Shown in pieces: positions 19,165-30,093 of a DNA stretch of 64,000 bases (position 1 is the first letter of the stretch; each line of letters starts with the position of its first letter). Below the pieces are notes generated by a model. That model saw only the letters and a list, made by a program, of their open reading frames with translations. It had not been told where the DNA came from and ran no database searches. Made by a program: the position numbers and the translations under genes. This DNA comes from Ostreococcus mediterraneus. Its lineage: Eukaryota; Chlorophyta; Mamiellophyceae; Mamiellales; Bathycoccaceae. The DNA lies in contig WMKK01000013.1 of the NCBI GenBank assembly GCA_012295225.1, forward strand, positions 62,001 through 126,000. Direction: 5' to 3'.

Positions 19165-19641
19165 GATGTGCGCGCGATGTGTGGTTATCGCGTGCGTGCG
19201 TGCGGCGTTTCGTCGGTTTCGTTGGCGCGTGACGAGCGCATGACGCGAGGCGGCGTGTGCGGCGTCGCGACGCGTTGAGCGCGCGAGCGAAATGAATTTA
19301 ATAAGTTGTCTTTGACTGACGCTCGTCATCTTGCTGTTAAAAACCTAACCGCTGTTACTACGATTTTACGTCGGTTTTCGCTAGAATAATCCTATAACCG
19401 TATCGCCGCGCGAGCGGACGACGGGCGCTTCTTCGCACCCGCACGCGTGTGCGTTTCGTTTCTTTGTGATTGAACCCTCGACGCGCCACAACGACGACAA
19501 CGACGACTAGAGTCGACACACACGACGCGTGCGTGCATCGCTCCTCACATATTATATATGGGAAACGACGCGCACACACGACGTGGCTCGAGCGTCGTCG
19601 TCGCCGCCGTCGCGCGCGCCGCAAAGGCGCGCGTCACAAAT
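19165..19641. other. Intergenic stretch between PsbP and MnmA
   Basis: About 480 bp lie between the PsbP stop codon and the MnmA start; both genes are on the minus strand. It should include the MnmA promoter. Small open frames on both strands are Arg-rich and look like chance. No RNA gene was recognised. Confidence 0.4.
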
Positions 19642-20717
19642 TTACGCCACGGTGAACGAGTTCCACGAGGTCTTGAGGTCACGCTCTTGGCCCTTGAACC
19701 AACGCTTGTCACCAGATTGAAGCTTCATGATGTACAAGGTACCATCGCTCACCGTGGCGGCGATGAGCTGGTGGCGTCCACCTTCGTCGCCATCCGCGGT
19801 GCGCGTGAGAATTTCATACATGTAATACGTCTTCCCCTTGGTTTCGCGCGTGAACACGTCAAGCACGGCGGCGGTGGACACCTTGTTCGCGGCGAAACCA
19901 CCCTCAGAGCGGGTTTGGCCAGCGTACGATTGCACACCGAGCAAGTACCCGAGTTGCTCAAGGTACGCTTCCGGCTTGCCGTAATCCTCAATCTTGCTCT
20001 TGGCAGACTTTTCCACGATGACGGAGATATTCGTCACTTGGTCAAAGTTATCCTCGAAATAGCAATCCGTGTTCGGGAACGGGCGTTCCTTCGTCGGGTT
20101 GTACTTGGCCGGGAGCAAGAACGCGTAGCCATCGCCAGCGTACGGCAAGAAACCTACGCGTACGCAACACGCGTCGTCAGTCGTCAGTCCGTCGCGCCTG
20201 CGCTATCCACGCCATATCCACACACGATCCACCCATCATAGGCTTCAACACAACCACACTACGAAGAATATCCCCCCATACGCGACGCGTAGACCCCGAC
20301 CACGCCAACCACGCCAACCACGCGCGCGAGACATGCAATAAAAACCACCACATAGGCTTTCACCGCAACGCTATACGATGAAATCCTAAACCCTATACTA
20401 CCGAATCCCCGAATCTCCACGCGAAGATACGACGTACCCGTGGGGTTGCTGACCTTGCCGAAGACGTTCGCGGAGTCCCCGTACGCGGCGTTCGCGGGCT
20501 TGGCCAACGACAACGCCGCGGCGCCCTGTGCGGGGACGAAACGAAACGCACCATCGATGTCAGTCGTCAGCGCCGAAATGATCGCATCGGTCGAGCGCGA
20601 GACGCGCGCGAGACGACGACGGATGACGGATCGATGGATGATGCGTGGCGCGACGCAACCGCCCGCGATCGATCGGTGCGCGCGCGTCGTCATCGTCGTC
20701 GTCATCGCGCGCGTCAT
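19642..20717 (-). CDS. PSBP: Photosystem II oxygen-evolving enhancer protein 2 (PsbP), plastid precursor
   Basis: This is the lumenal 23-kDa extrinsic subunit that tunes Ca2+ and Cl- binding at the water-splitting Mn cluster. Exons are 20717-20438 and 20153-19642; the 284-bp intron has a GTACGT donor and GTAG acceptor and splits the Gly of NPTGFLPYAGDGYAF. The precursor has 263 residues. The presequence is Arg-rich, then has a hydrophobic thylakoid-transfer segment GAAALSLAKPANA just before the mature start AYGDSANVFGKVSNP. Mature motifs: EDNFDQVTNISVIVEKS, YLLGVQSYAGQTRSEGGF, RTADGDEGGRHQLIAATV and GDKRWFKGQE. An internal CACAG upstream of the hydrophobic segment could be another acceptor, so the presequence may be shorter than given. 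Identity is certain; the first exon start is less so. Confidence 0.93.
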
Positions 20718-21846
20718 CGCGCTCGAAAACGCGCGACGACGCGCGCGGATATTTTCACGCGCATATATCACGCGCGCGACGCGATGCGCGACGCTCGCGC
20801 GCGTCGCGAACGACGATGCGCGAACGATCCGATCCGATCCGATCCGATCGGCGCGATATCCCATCGTCACCGCATCGCACGTACCGCGAACAAGCTCAAC
20901 GCTTCGCGACGCGACGACGCGTCGGCGGCGCCGGCGCTCGCGCGCGTCGTCGTCGTCGTCGTCGCGCGCGCGGACGCGGTGCGGCGGCGCGGCTTGAGCG
21001 CCGCGCGCGCGGTGAAGGAGGACAAGGTCACGGTGGACATGCGTCGCGTGCGCGTGCGGGTATGGCGATCGCGACCGCGCGCGCGATCGCGATCGCCAAT
21101 CTTTTGGGTTTTAAAATGTCGCGTTATTAGCGAAATTTCAGAATAAATATGAGTACGATATGGTGCAACATTCGCTCAAATTTTGACACGGTGTGGTGGC
21201 GAGGGGTGGTTTTACAATCGTCGCAAAAGTGTCGCGTGAACGACGCGTGAACGACGTCAACGCGTCGCGCACGCGTGCGAGAGCGAAAGCGACGGCGTAG
21301 GGGGTCATGTAAGCATGCGGTGAAATCGTTATAAGGGTGTTTACGTGGTCTATAGTCGTCGTAACTTGTGTTGATGGCCGATGTATACCTTCTTGGCTGC
21401 GCCGCGAAGACAAATGTTTCAGATGACCGCGCGTTCGAGCGAATGTTTTATTAGGAAAATTGTGAAATTCCCGAAAAAATCAAAATTCATGATTTTTAGA
21501 AATACATTGATACTCTAATAATTACATAAATACGATACGACATGCCTGGTGATGTTAAGGTACGCGACGAGGGGGAACTCGGGTGCAGACACACGGGTGC
21601 ACCCGGCGCATGTGTACACGATCGGTGCGCCGCGAAACACTCGTATTTAACACCACATGCACGGTATATGTATGACCCAAACGGTATATTACAAAGACGT
21701 ATTATCACGCGCACGCAGGCCCGACCTGCATATGGAGCACGCACGCCCATAGTACGCTGATTCCGCCAACGCAGAAGTGTACCGGTACACACCGCATCGG
21801 CCTCTCGCGCACGCGTGCGGTCGATGCCGAGACAATCCGCGGGGCG
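20718..21846. other. Long intergenic region between divergent PsbP and COQ10 genes; AT-rich core
   Basis: At about 1.1 kb this is the longest host intergenic region in the window. The PsbP side has GATCC repeats (20826-20850) and very CG-rich simple sequence. The middle (about 21,110-21,690) is clearly richer in A and T and contains an inverted repeat, AAAAATCA then TGATTTTT, near 21,475-21,500. The COQ10 side is GC-rich again. It probably holds the strong light-regulated PsbP promoter plus the COQ10 promoter. Short open frames on both strands lack family signatures. I found no tRNA or snRNA pattern. Confidence 0.5.
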
Positions 21847-22614
21847 ATGATGCGCGCGACGCGTCGCGCCGTCGCCGTCGCCGCACGCGTCGCGCGTCGC
21901 GTGGACGCGCGCGACGCGCCGCGCCGCTGGCCGTGCGAGGCGGCGGTGGCGGCGGTGGGCGACGACGCGCGGGCCGGCGCGGGACGGCGGTCGGGCGCTG
22001 GGACCGCGCGCGCGCGCGGGACGGCGTCGAGCGCGGCGCGCGGGACGCGATTTAGCGCGCGGAAGATTGTGAAAGGGTTGACGCGACGCGCGTTGTACGA
22101 TGTGGTGCGCGACGTTGGGGCGTATTGTGAGTTTGTGCCGTTTTGTAAGGGGTCTCGGGTGACGCCGAGGGAGACGTGGCGCGCGCGGGCGCGGGACGAG
22201 GACGCCGAGACGGCTGACGGGCGGGAGTATTTCGAGGCGGATTTAGAGATTGGGTTTACGGTGTTTAATGAGAAGTATACGTCAGCGGTGACGTGTGAGG
22301 CGCCGAGGATGGTGCAGGCGCGGAGTGTGAAGAGTGGGTTGTTTGAAAATATGACGACGACGTGGCGGTTCACGCCTTTGGATGGCGACGAGGACGAGGA
22401 GGACGAGGACGGACGTGCGAAAGGTGATGATGCCAAAGCGCGTGAAGTCACGGATGGTGGTGTGATTGTAGATTTTGAAATTGATTTCCAAGTGCGCGAT
22501 CCCATGCACGCGGCGGCGGTGAGCATGGTGTTTGACGACGTCGCCAACAGCCAAATCAACGCGTTTGAAAAGCGGTGCAAACAGCTCGCGCTCAACGCCG
22601 CGCGCAAGACGTGA
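21847..22614 (+). CDS. COQ10: Coenzyme Q-binding protein COQ10 (START-like), mitochondrial
   Basis: This 255-residue START-like protein binds coenzyme Q or its intermediates in the mitochondrial inner membrane. The family core is present: YDVVRDVGAYCEFVPFCKGS, FEADLEIGFTVFNEKYTSAV, SGLFENMTTTWRFTP and VDFEIDFQVRDPMHAAAV, ending FDDVANSQINAFEKRC. An acidic insert (DEDEEDEDGRAKGDDAKA) separates two strands. The first ~70 residues are Arg/Ala-rich with no acids at the very start, as expected of a mitochondrial presequence. There are two adjacent ATGs at 21847 and 21850. It is convergent with the TTC1 gene. Confidence 0.9.
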   Translation: MMRATRRAVAVAARVARRVDARDAPRRWPCEAAVAAVGDDARAGAGRRSGAGTARARGTASSAARGTRFSARKIVKGLTRRALYDVVRDVGAYCEFVPFCKGSRVTPRETWRARARDEDAETADGREYFEADLEIGFTVFNEKYTSAVTCEAPRMVQARSVKSGLFENMTTTWRFTPLDGDEDEEDEDGRAKGDDAKAREVTDGGVIVDFEIDFQVRDPMHAAAVSMVFDDVANSQINAFEKRCKQLALNAARKT

Positions 22615-22732
22615 GCGATGGCGCAACATGGGGCAACATTTATGACCGCACATTAATATAATTATAGCAATATTCATTCCCATGACAACGCACGCGCACG
22701 AATGAATCTGAATGATTCAACGTGAATCTGAA

Positions 22733-23485
22733 TCAACCAGTCTGATTGACGAAATTAATCGAATACGACCCCGTGGCGGGATCCTTTTCCGCCTTGAAAT
22801 TATCCAGACTCAGCCCAAAATTCCCAAGCAATGAATTCCCTAAATTTTTCATCGTCGCAATGACTTCTTCTTTCATTTCCTCGCGTTTAGCGTCGACGAT
22901 GGGCGTTAAACGCGCCACGGCGTCGCGCGCCGCGACATCCGACGGCGCCCGCTCGAGCACGCGCTTATAATCATCCAACGCCCCTTCAACATCCTCCAAC
23001 GCCTCTCTCGCCACCGCACGTCGCGCATACGCTTTTGTATACGCACCATCAATGGCTATGGCTCGCGTGGCGTCAGCGGAGGCGCGCGCGTAGTCGCGTA
23101 ATTTAAGAAAACACGCCGCGCGATTGGCATAGTACGTCGCCGCGCGCGCATCCTTTGCCTCAACGCCCTCGCCCTCGCCTTCGCCGCACTGACGCGTCAC
23201 CGCACCGATGCGCGATATCGATGCATCCACCGCGTCGTCGACCGCGCCGACGCAGCGCAACGCGGCGGTATACGCCGTGATAGCGTCTTCGTACGCCCCG
23301 CGCGCGAAGCACTCGTTTCCAATCATCTTTTGCGTATCACCCGCCTCGTGCGTCGCCGCGCGCGACGTGCCGACGTCCGCATCGCCGTCGCGCGATGCGA
23401 TGTCACGCGATGCGCGCGATGACGCCGCGACGGCGGCGGCCGCGACGTCATCGTCGACGTCATTATGCGATTCAATCGTCACCAT
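22733..23485 (-). CDS. TTC1: TPR protein related to TTC1
   Basis: This 250-residue protein has three tetratricopeptide repeats in the middle (GNECFARGAYEDAITAYTAA; YYANRAACFLKLRDYARASA; AYARRAVAREALEDVEGALD). It has the TTC1-specific C-terminus EEVIATMKNLGNSLLGNFGL, then LSLDNFKAEKDP and GSYSINFVNQTG. Animal TTC1 binds Hsp90/Hsp70 and G-alpha proteins, so it is probably a co-chaperone adaptor. The N-terminal 60 residues are disordered. The ATG at 23485 is chosen; the frame continues upstream without support. It faces the giant GTPase gene, with 81 bp between the two start codons. Confidence 0.87.
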   Translation of the reverse strand: MVTIESHNDVDDDVAAAAVAASSRASRDIASRDGDADVGTSRAATHEAGDTQKMIGNECFARGAYEDAITAYTAALRCVGAVDDAVDASISRIGAVTRQCGEGEGEGVEAKDARAATYYANRAACFLKLRDYARASADATRAIAIDGAYTKAYARRAVAREALEDVEGALDDYKRVLERAPSDVAARDAVARLTPIVDAKREEMKEEVIATMKNLGNSLLGNFGLSLDNFKAEKDPATGSYSINFVNQTG

Positions 23486-23566
23486 GGCGCGCCAACGAAT
23501 GCCGTCAAACACTGACGCGCAAAAGGTCGATGTGCGCGCGCATTCGTGCGCGCGCGTAACGTAGAG

Positions 23567-26500
23567 ATGTTCGCCGAGAGTGCGTGCGGGGACTTGACGC
23601 GCACCGATGTCGTCGAACGCGCGTTGGCGCGCGTAGAGGTGCGTGAGCCGTCGCGAATGTGTGCATTGAAATGTGTTCCGCAAGTTGACGTGTGTTCCGG
23701 TGGACCGTCGAGTTCGCGCGCGTCGCGGCGTTCATGCGCGCGTACTGACCGTAAATGTGTGCTCGCCGTGTGTGTGTGCGTGTGTGTGCTGTGCGCAGGA
23801 TGCGTCGCTGCTGACGAACATTCGTGCAGCGCTCGCGTTGATTGAGAATCACGGGCGCGAGACAACCTCAGCGGATGCCTCAACAGCGTACGTTGTACCG
23901 CGCGCGGCGCGCGAGCGCATCGCGCAAGAGATTGCGCAGGCGCTAGCAGAGTATGATTCGACACTGCGCGCACCGTTGCGCGTGGTGGCGCTCGGTCGGT
24001 CAGGGGTTGGAAAGAGCCACGTGTTGAATCAATTGTTGAGCGAGCTCGCGAGTCGAACAAATGAGCGCGCGGCGTCGGCGTCGAGGCGTGAGGTTGTAGA
24101 TGGAGAAAGTGGGAGCACAGATGATGAGGGATTAACGATTGTTCGGGCGATTGATCACGATGAGGCGGCAGAAGAGCGTGAGGCGGACCGTATGCGCGCG
24201 TTGGAGGACGAAGGCGAGAACCATGTGAGCATGGCAGCGGATGCGAGCGTATTCACTCCTCCACCGCCTTTAGATCGCGATAAATCACGCGTGGTGTACG
24301 TACCGCGGCATATGAAAGGTCGCGCAATTGCTGGTGAGGCGGCAAGGTTTGCGGACGAAGTTCAGATTCGAAAAGATAGGATTAAGGAGCTGTCGGCAAA
24401 ATTGTCCAAGAAGAATGCGAAAAAAGTCAAACCGAGCTACGCGCTGTACAAGGAGGAAATGGAAGCAAAGGCGCGCCAAGCCGCCGCGAAAGTCGCCGAG
24501 CAACGGAAACGCGAAGATTATGAGCGTATCATTACAGAGTACGAGATACCAGTTCGGGATCGCCCGTTCAAGCCACCGTTAGTTCCCATTGACGACTTCT
24601 TGAGCTATTCGCCGCGCGCGCCGTTTCTTCTTCCCGAGGGCGATATATTAGACACGACATCTGTCGCGTCTTCAGTGAGCACGTCTGATGCGTTTAGAGT
24701 AACATTGATTTATTTCTCTGAGGAGGTTGTGAAGAAGCACTTGCATGCGCTGAATCACGCCGCGAGAGAAGCTCGGCTCGTCGCCGAGCATCGTCCACAT
24801 TTGGGATTTTTTGCGGACAAGTTTGCAAAGAACGAATTAAAACAGCAAGGCTTGAACGAGCTGACGCTGTTGGATTTCGCATCCAAGCCCAAAAGTAGTG
24901 ATGGGAGTGACGACGATGATGATACTTACGGCTTGCCGTCGGTCCTTCGCGTTGCGTGCGCGATGGTTGGACTCGACCCGAACCGGTCGTCGCTAGACAC
25001 GGTGGAAGAAGCAGAAGTGGCGCTCCCGGCTGAGTACATCAAACGTCTTGGAAAGCGCGTGACATTCGAATACCGACCAGAGGGTAAGGAATTTATAGAT
25101 TATAGCGATGAAGAAACATTTAGACGTGGGCTGATGGCGACAAAGCGAACATTAGTGACGCAAACGCACATTTCAGCGTCGTGCTGGGGATTGTTACGCG
25201 AAGTCAGAGTAGAGATTCCTGTGCCAGAACACAAACGAGGTTTGGTTTTAATCGACGCCCCCGGGGCGGGTGATTCAGATCCGGCACGTGATCGCCATTT
25301 AGTAGCTGCGTTACGTAACGCTGCCGCGGTGATTTGCCTTGGTGACGCGCGCGACGTCACGGGAGACATTGTTCGCGCGCTCCACAAGAGCGGTTTCCTT
25401 CAGCAACTCACCATTCGTCCAGCGACGAGAAGATTTATCAACGCCATTCAAGGTGATCGTGTGTGGGGTTCCACACTCACGACGTTCAGAACGGCGCAGC
25501 AACTATTAAGAGAACGGCTCGGCAAAGATATGAGCCTGGAAGACTTCATGCAGCATCAGCCACCGAAACGCGAGGATATCCAATGGGCAGTCGATCACGT
25601 CATCCGCGAAAATTCCTGTGTACTCGCAGATATACGACGCACGGAATTATTATCTATGCTTACCGATCCAAATGGTAGCGTGCACGAGCTTCCGCAGGTG
25701 GCGAACGCCATCGGCGTCGTGGCTTGGAAATTCCTCGAAATCCGTTCTTCGTGGGCCAGAGTCTTGGACGCTTCAAAGATTGACGTGCAAAAAGTCACGG
25801 GTCACGGGTCGTTGTACGCAGAACTCGATGTGTTGAAACAAGCGAGAAAACTCAAGCTCGTTCGACGCGTCACAAAGCGCGTGCATGACGCGCTGAGAGC
25901 GTTTTGTACCGCCGCGGGTCCGATGCATGCCCTCCCTGAAAGCTCGGATGAATCCCTCCGAGGACTTCACGAGAGCTTGGAATTAGCGTTCGGCGAGCGT
26001 GGGGAGTATGCGAGTAAAGTGATTCATCGAGATACGATGTACTTCATCAGGCGCACGTGCGCGACGCTGTTTAGTGAGGAATTTAAGGCTTTCAGTGATC
26101 GAGTCGCGAGGGAGTGTCAGACGTCCGCGGTGCGTGCCATGCTCAAGGCGACGTTTGCAAACGCGCCGCGTACGTTGCGCGTAAGCGACGTACATCACTT
26201 CGCGAAAGATGCGACACAAGTAATTGAGGTTCTGTTTCGAGTCGCCTTCTGCTTAAACGCCGATCGCAGCTCGTCAGATGTGCTTTACTGCGCGTGCTCG
26301 GCGTTTGTCAACGGCTGGTACAAAACTATCGCCGCCGAAGACGAACAGTCTTTGCATGCTTTCGCGCAAAAGACGCTGATGGATCTGACGGGCGACGAAG
26401 AGGATCCAAAGTGTGCAATGGTACGTGCGATAGTGTCTATTGCGGTGGCGAAATTCAAGCTTAGCCCGGCATCAAAGTCGGCGTACTTGTCGCACGGACA

Positions 26501-28763
26501 GAAGAAAGAAGCCATTCGCGGTTTACACGCCAAGCTCGTCAAAGACTTGAGCAAAGAACTTTTGACGCAAACCAAAGCTATCAAGGCAGGGATTGTAGGA
26601 ATGTTTGACGTGGAAGACGTCAAGGACGACGCGCACGCGACGGAAGATGAGACGGAGAACTTTTTTAATAATTGTACGACGCTCGTGAGTTCGTGCGCGG
26701 TGACTGTCGCCGACGCAATCACCGACGCACTGCATGAAGGCATCACAGCTTGGATACAACCCGCTATGACGGCTGGGTCCAAAGATGCAATGAAATCCGT
26801 GCAACAGTGTCTCATGCCGTTGATCAAGAAGCAAGTCATGCCTGACTTCCGCGCTCGAGTGGCGAAACGATCTATGCTCACCATAATCAACGAGGACATT
26901 GCCAACGTAGAAAAGATCATGTCAGTCACGGCGGATGTGTTAGGATCGGAAGCTAAAAGTGATCCTTCGCAGCTAGAAAAAGCGAAACGACTCGCCGAGC
27001 TCGCGCGTATGGGTGACGAGCCACTTCAGTTGTACAAGCTCAGCGTTCCTATGCCGCCGCCGAACCCGGCGTTTAGAGCACCTGACGACGTCGTCCAGGT
27101 TGACCTGTCAGAGTTCCCCATACGCATTTACGCGACGAATTTGGAAGTTACGGATGACGTACCACTAGTTCCGGGCGTTGCACCTGTACAGCAGGTTATT
27201 CCAAGCGCACCTGCAGTTGAAGCGGTCGTTGCTCATCCGTCGCTGCCCGTTGCAGAGGAAACCACTCCCGAGGCGCCGCCGGTGCAAATCAAGCTGGATA
27301 TTCGCATCGTTTCTCCTGAGCCTGTCAATGCGCTGAGATCACCAAGCATTGGACGACGTGAAATCGCTGTGCAAACAGAGGACAAGCTGCCCGATTTACC
27401 GACGGTCGCTGTGCAAANNNNNNNNNNNNNNNNNNNNNNNNNNNNNNNNNNNNNNNNNNNNNNNNNNNNNNNNNNNNNNNNNNNNNNNNNNNNNNNNNNN
27501 NNNNNNNNNNNNNNNNNNNNNNNNNNNNNNNNNNNNNNNNNNNNNNNNNNNNNNNNNNNNNNNNNNNNNNNNNNNNNNNNNNNNNNNNNNNNNNNNNTAC
27601 CGACGGTCGCTGTGCAAACAGAGGACAAGCTGCCCGATTTACCGACGGTCGCTGTGCAAACACAGGACACGCCGTCCAATTTACCGACGGTCATTGTGGC
27701 GCCAGAGCCCGAGGCGAATATCGTCGAAGCGCCAAAGCAGAATTCTTCTTCAAAGTCGGGCAAATCCGATGTCACCGCGACACCCACGCCGGCAACGAGG
27801 CTGAGATTAGATTCATCACAAGCGCCTTCATCACAAGCGCCGAAGTCATGCAATCATTGCGGCGACACGTCGTCATCCGTGTGGAAGAAAGGCCCATCGA
27901 TTAAACCAACGTTGTGCGTGGCGTGTCGAGACTACCTCGATAAGCGATGGACTTTGCCAAAATTGTCGAGGAAATCGAGGAACAATACGCCCATTCAGAA
28001 TAATATAAGGTCGCCGCACGTCGTCCAGTCGCCGCGCCAGCACGCCGCGCCGACGGATCCAAGCGCTCAGCGTGTACCAAATACAAAGGAAGACTCATTG
28101 TCTCCCGATGTGAAAGACGTGCCAAAGGCAAAGAATGGCAGACTTTCGCTCGCAAAGGTTTTGGCCGATGATTTAGACGTCTCCGACGCCGATGATTCAC
28201 CGGTGCCAAAAGGTAAAATACGTCTCGAGTGGATGCACGAAGACGGGGAGATTAAATCTATGAAATGGGGCACCGAGGCCTGGAAGCCTTTGAGTAAAGC
28301 TGACTCGCCGCGGGAAACCACAATTCGTCCAAAGATTGCGGAGGCGCGCGTCCAGCGACTCTCTCCCGACCCATCGACGACGTTCGGTGGCCCTTCGACG
28401 AGTGGCATGAAACGCAAACGTCCCATTGAAGACGCTACGGCTGCAGACGCGCGGGTGATTGAAGCGTCAAAGTCCAAAGAGACGGCGCCCGTGACCAACG
28501 ATACGTATTTCGCCTTTGAGAGCGAAGACGACGAGCAAGACGATGACGACGAAGAAGAAGAAGAAGAAGAAGAAGAAGAAGAAGAAGAAGAAGACGCTGA
28601 GAATCCAATGAGCGAATCGTCTGACATTGACGCCGTCGCGCCGCAGTCAAAGAAATCACCCTTGGCCGCGCTCGACGCCTTGGGCGACGACGACGACGAC
28701 GAAGAGCGGTGGGTGAACAGATTCGCCAATCTCCACTCACCAACCAAGCGTCCACGCACATAA
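23567..28763 (+). CDS. Giant dynamin/SLIP-GC-like GTPase with a GATA zinc finger and tandem repeats
   Basis: This protein has about 1,678 residues. A 24-codon exon (23567-23638) is joined to 23799-28763 over a 160-bp intron (GTGCGT donor, GCGCAG acceptor, phase 0). The GTPase part has the P-loop GRSGVGKS (90-97) and a G3 motif LIDAPGAGDSD (near 510), with a charged coiled coil inserted between them (about 213-270). This layout and the helical region that follows resemble nuclear GTPase SLIP-GC and other dynamin-like proteins. After about residue 1,200 come 14-residue repeats (TVAVQTEDKLPDLP) interrupted by an assembly gap. Then comes a GATA-type finger CNHC-x18-CVAC (Cys 1375, 1378, 1397, 1400), and an acidic tail with a long Glu run. 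The combination suggests a nuclear, DNA-binding GTPase; the fusion is not one I know. G4 was not located with confidence. Confidence 0.8.
27371..27700 (+). repeat. 42-bp coding tandem repeat interrupted by an assembly gap
   Basis: A 42-bp unit encodes TVAVQTEDKLPDLP. Unit starts are visible at 27398, 27599, 27641 and 27683, the last three being exactly 42 bp apart. Bases 27418-27597 are unresolved (180 N). The distance from 27398 to 27599 is 201 bp, which is not a multiple of 42, so the gap length is probably an estimate or a unit is irregular. Confidence 0.92.
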
Positions 28764-28899
28764 AACATGAAAACACACTCTAGCAACACATAGCAAACAT
28801 TTGTCATTCTATTCGACGAGAATACAGCAACTAACTTTTAACCGATGCCCCCTCACAGTTGAGCGCACGACCATCCGCTCGCGCGCACTCACGCGCATA

Positions 28900-30000
28900 A
28901 TGGATGACGTTATACTTACCGCACAGCGCGCCAATGCGCTGTGTATCACCATCAATCGTCCGGCGTCGCTGAACGCGCTGAACGCCGCGTGCGTTGACGC
29001 CCTTCGCGCGCGCCTCGCCGACGCCTTGCACAATCCTTCCATCACCACCGTCATCATTCGCGGCGCTGGTGACCGCGCGTTCTGTGCTGGTGGTGATGTC
29101 CGAGCCATTCACGCGTTGCTCATTGCCGGCGAACTCGCGCGAGCGACGGAGTTTTTCACGCGCGAATTCATGCTCAACGCCGAGCTCGCGGCGTTCGCTG
29201 AAACCAAACCCACCGTAGCGCTATGGAACGGCGTCGTCATGGGTGGTGGCGCGGGCGTGAGTTGTTATTGTAAAATTCGTGTCGCCACTGAGCGCACGGT
29301 GTTCGCCATGCCGGAGTGTGCGATCGGGCTATGGCCCGACGTCGGAGCGGGGTGGTTTTTGCACCGGGACGTCGGCCACGCGTTTGCGGTGTACCTCAGC
29401 CTCACCGGTGCGCGCGTGCGCGGGATTGAGGCGAAAATAGTAGGCTTGGCGACGCATTACATAGAGCTCGAGACGTGGGAGCGCGACGTGCAAGGGGAGA
29501 TTGAAGTTTTAGGGGATGCATGCGACGCGCGCGACGTCGCGGATGTCATTCGGCGCCGCGAGTCAACGGTTGACGCCACCACGGTGAGCTACGCCGTGAG
29601 CGACGAAGGGCGCGAGGCGATCGAGGACGTGTTCGGTGATGACCAATTAAAATCGGTGGATGATATTTTGTGCGCGATTGATGCGCGCGAGGCGAATGCG
29701 GGATCGGATGTTGAGCGAGCGTTTTGGAACGCGTCGAGCGCCGCCATGCGGAAAGGGTCCCCGACGAGCTTAGCGGTGTCTTTGGAGCTCATGCGCCGCG
29801 CCCGTGGGCAATCTTTAGAGTGGTGCTTAGGCACAGATAATGTGCTCATTCGAAAGTTCTTAGCTGGGGAGGACTTTAGGCGCGGTGTCGATGCGATGTT
29901 AATAAAAAAGACGGGCGTGCCGCCGGCGAATGGGTGGGACGCGGCGTCACCGCGCGTCGTCGAAGATTACTTTTCAGGCACCCCCGACTCAAAGTTATGA
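28900..30000 (+). CDS. HIBCH: 3-hydroxyisobutyryl-CoA hydrolase (HIBCH-type crotonase)
   Basis: This 366-residue crotonase-fold enzyme of valine breakdown hydrolyses 3-hydroxyisobutyryl-CoA. Motifs: INRPASLNALNAACVDAL, the oxyanion-hole segment GAGDRAFCAGGDVRAIH (55-71), WNGVVMGGGAGVS (109-121), and PECAIGLWPDVGAGWFL with the catalytic Glu139 and Asp146. The C-terminal HIBCH-specific part is present (KGSPTSLAVSLELMRRARG, DFRRGVDAMLIKK). The start is the ATG at 28900; no mitochondrial presequence is visible, and the ending DSKL is a possible type-1 peroxisomal targeting signal (SKL). Peroxisomal location would match some plant homologues such as CHY1. It follows the giant GTPase gene in tandem. 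Confidence 0.92.
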   Translation: MDDVILTAQRANALCITINRPASLNALNAACVDALRARLADALHNPSITTVIIRGAGDRAFCAGGDVRAIHALLIAGELARATEFFTREFMLNAELAAFAETKPTVALWNGVVMGGGAGVSCYCKIRVATERTVFAMPECAIGLWPDVGAGWFLHRDVGHAFAVYLSLTGARVRGIEAKIVGLATHYIELETWERDVQGEIEVLGDACDARDVADVIRRRESTVDATTVSYAVSDEGREAIEDVFGDDQLKSVDDILCAIDAREANAGSDVERAFWNASSAAMRKGSPTSLAVSLELMRRARGQSLEWCLGTDNVLIRKFLAGEDFRRGVDAMLIKKTGVPPANGWDAASPRVVEDYFSGTPDSKL

Positions 30001-30093
30001 GCATAGTTGTCGTGGTTGTGGTTGTGATTGTAGTTGTTTGTGATTATGATTGTTGTAAATTATATACGATGATGGATGTTGAAATTACAGAAA

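Noticed and set aside
20440-21146. Plus-strand open frames opposite PsbP exon 1 and beyond
   Set aside because: Very Arg/Ser-rich, no motif, and opposite a certain PsbP exon.
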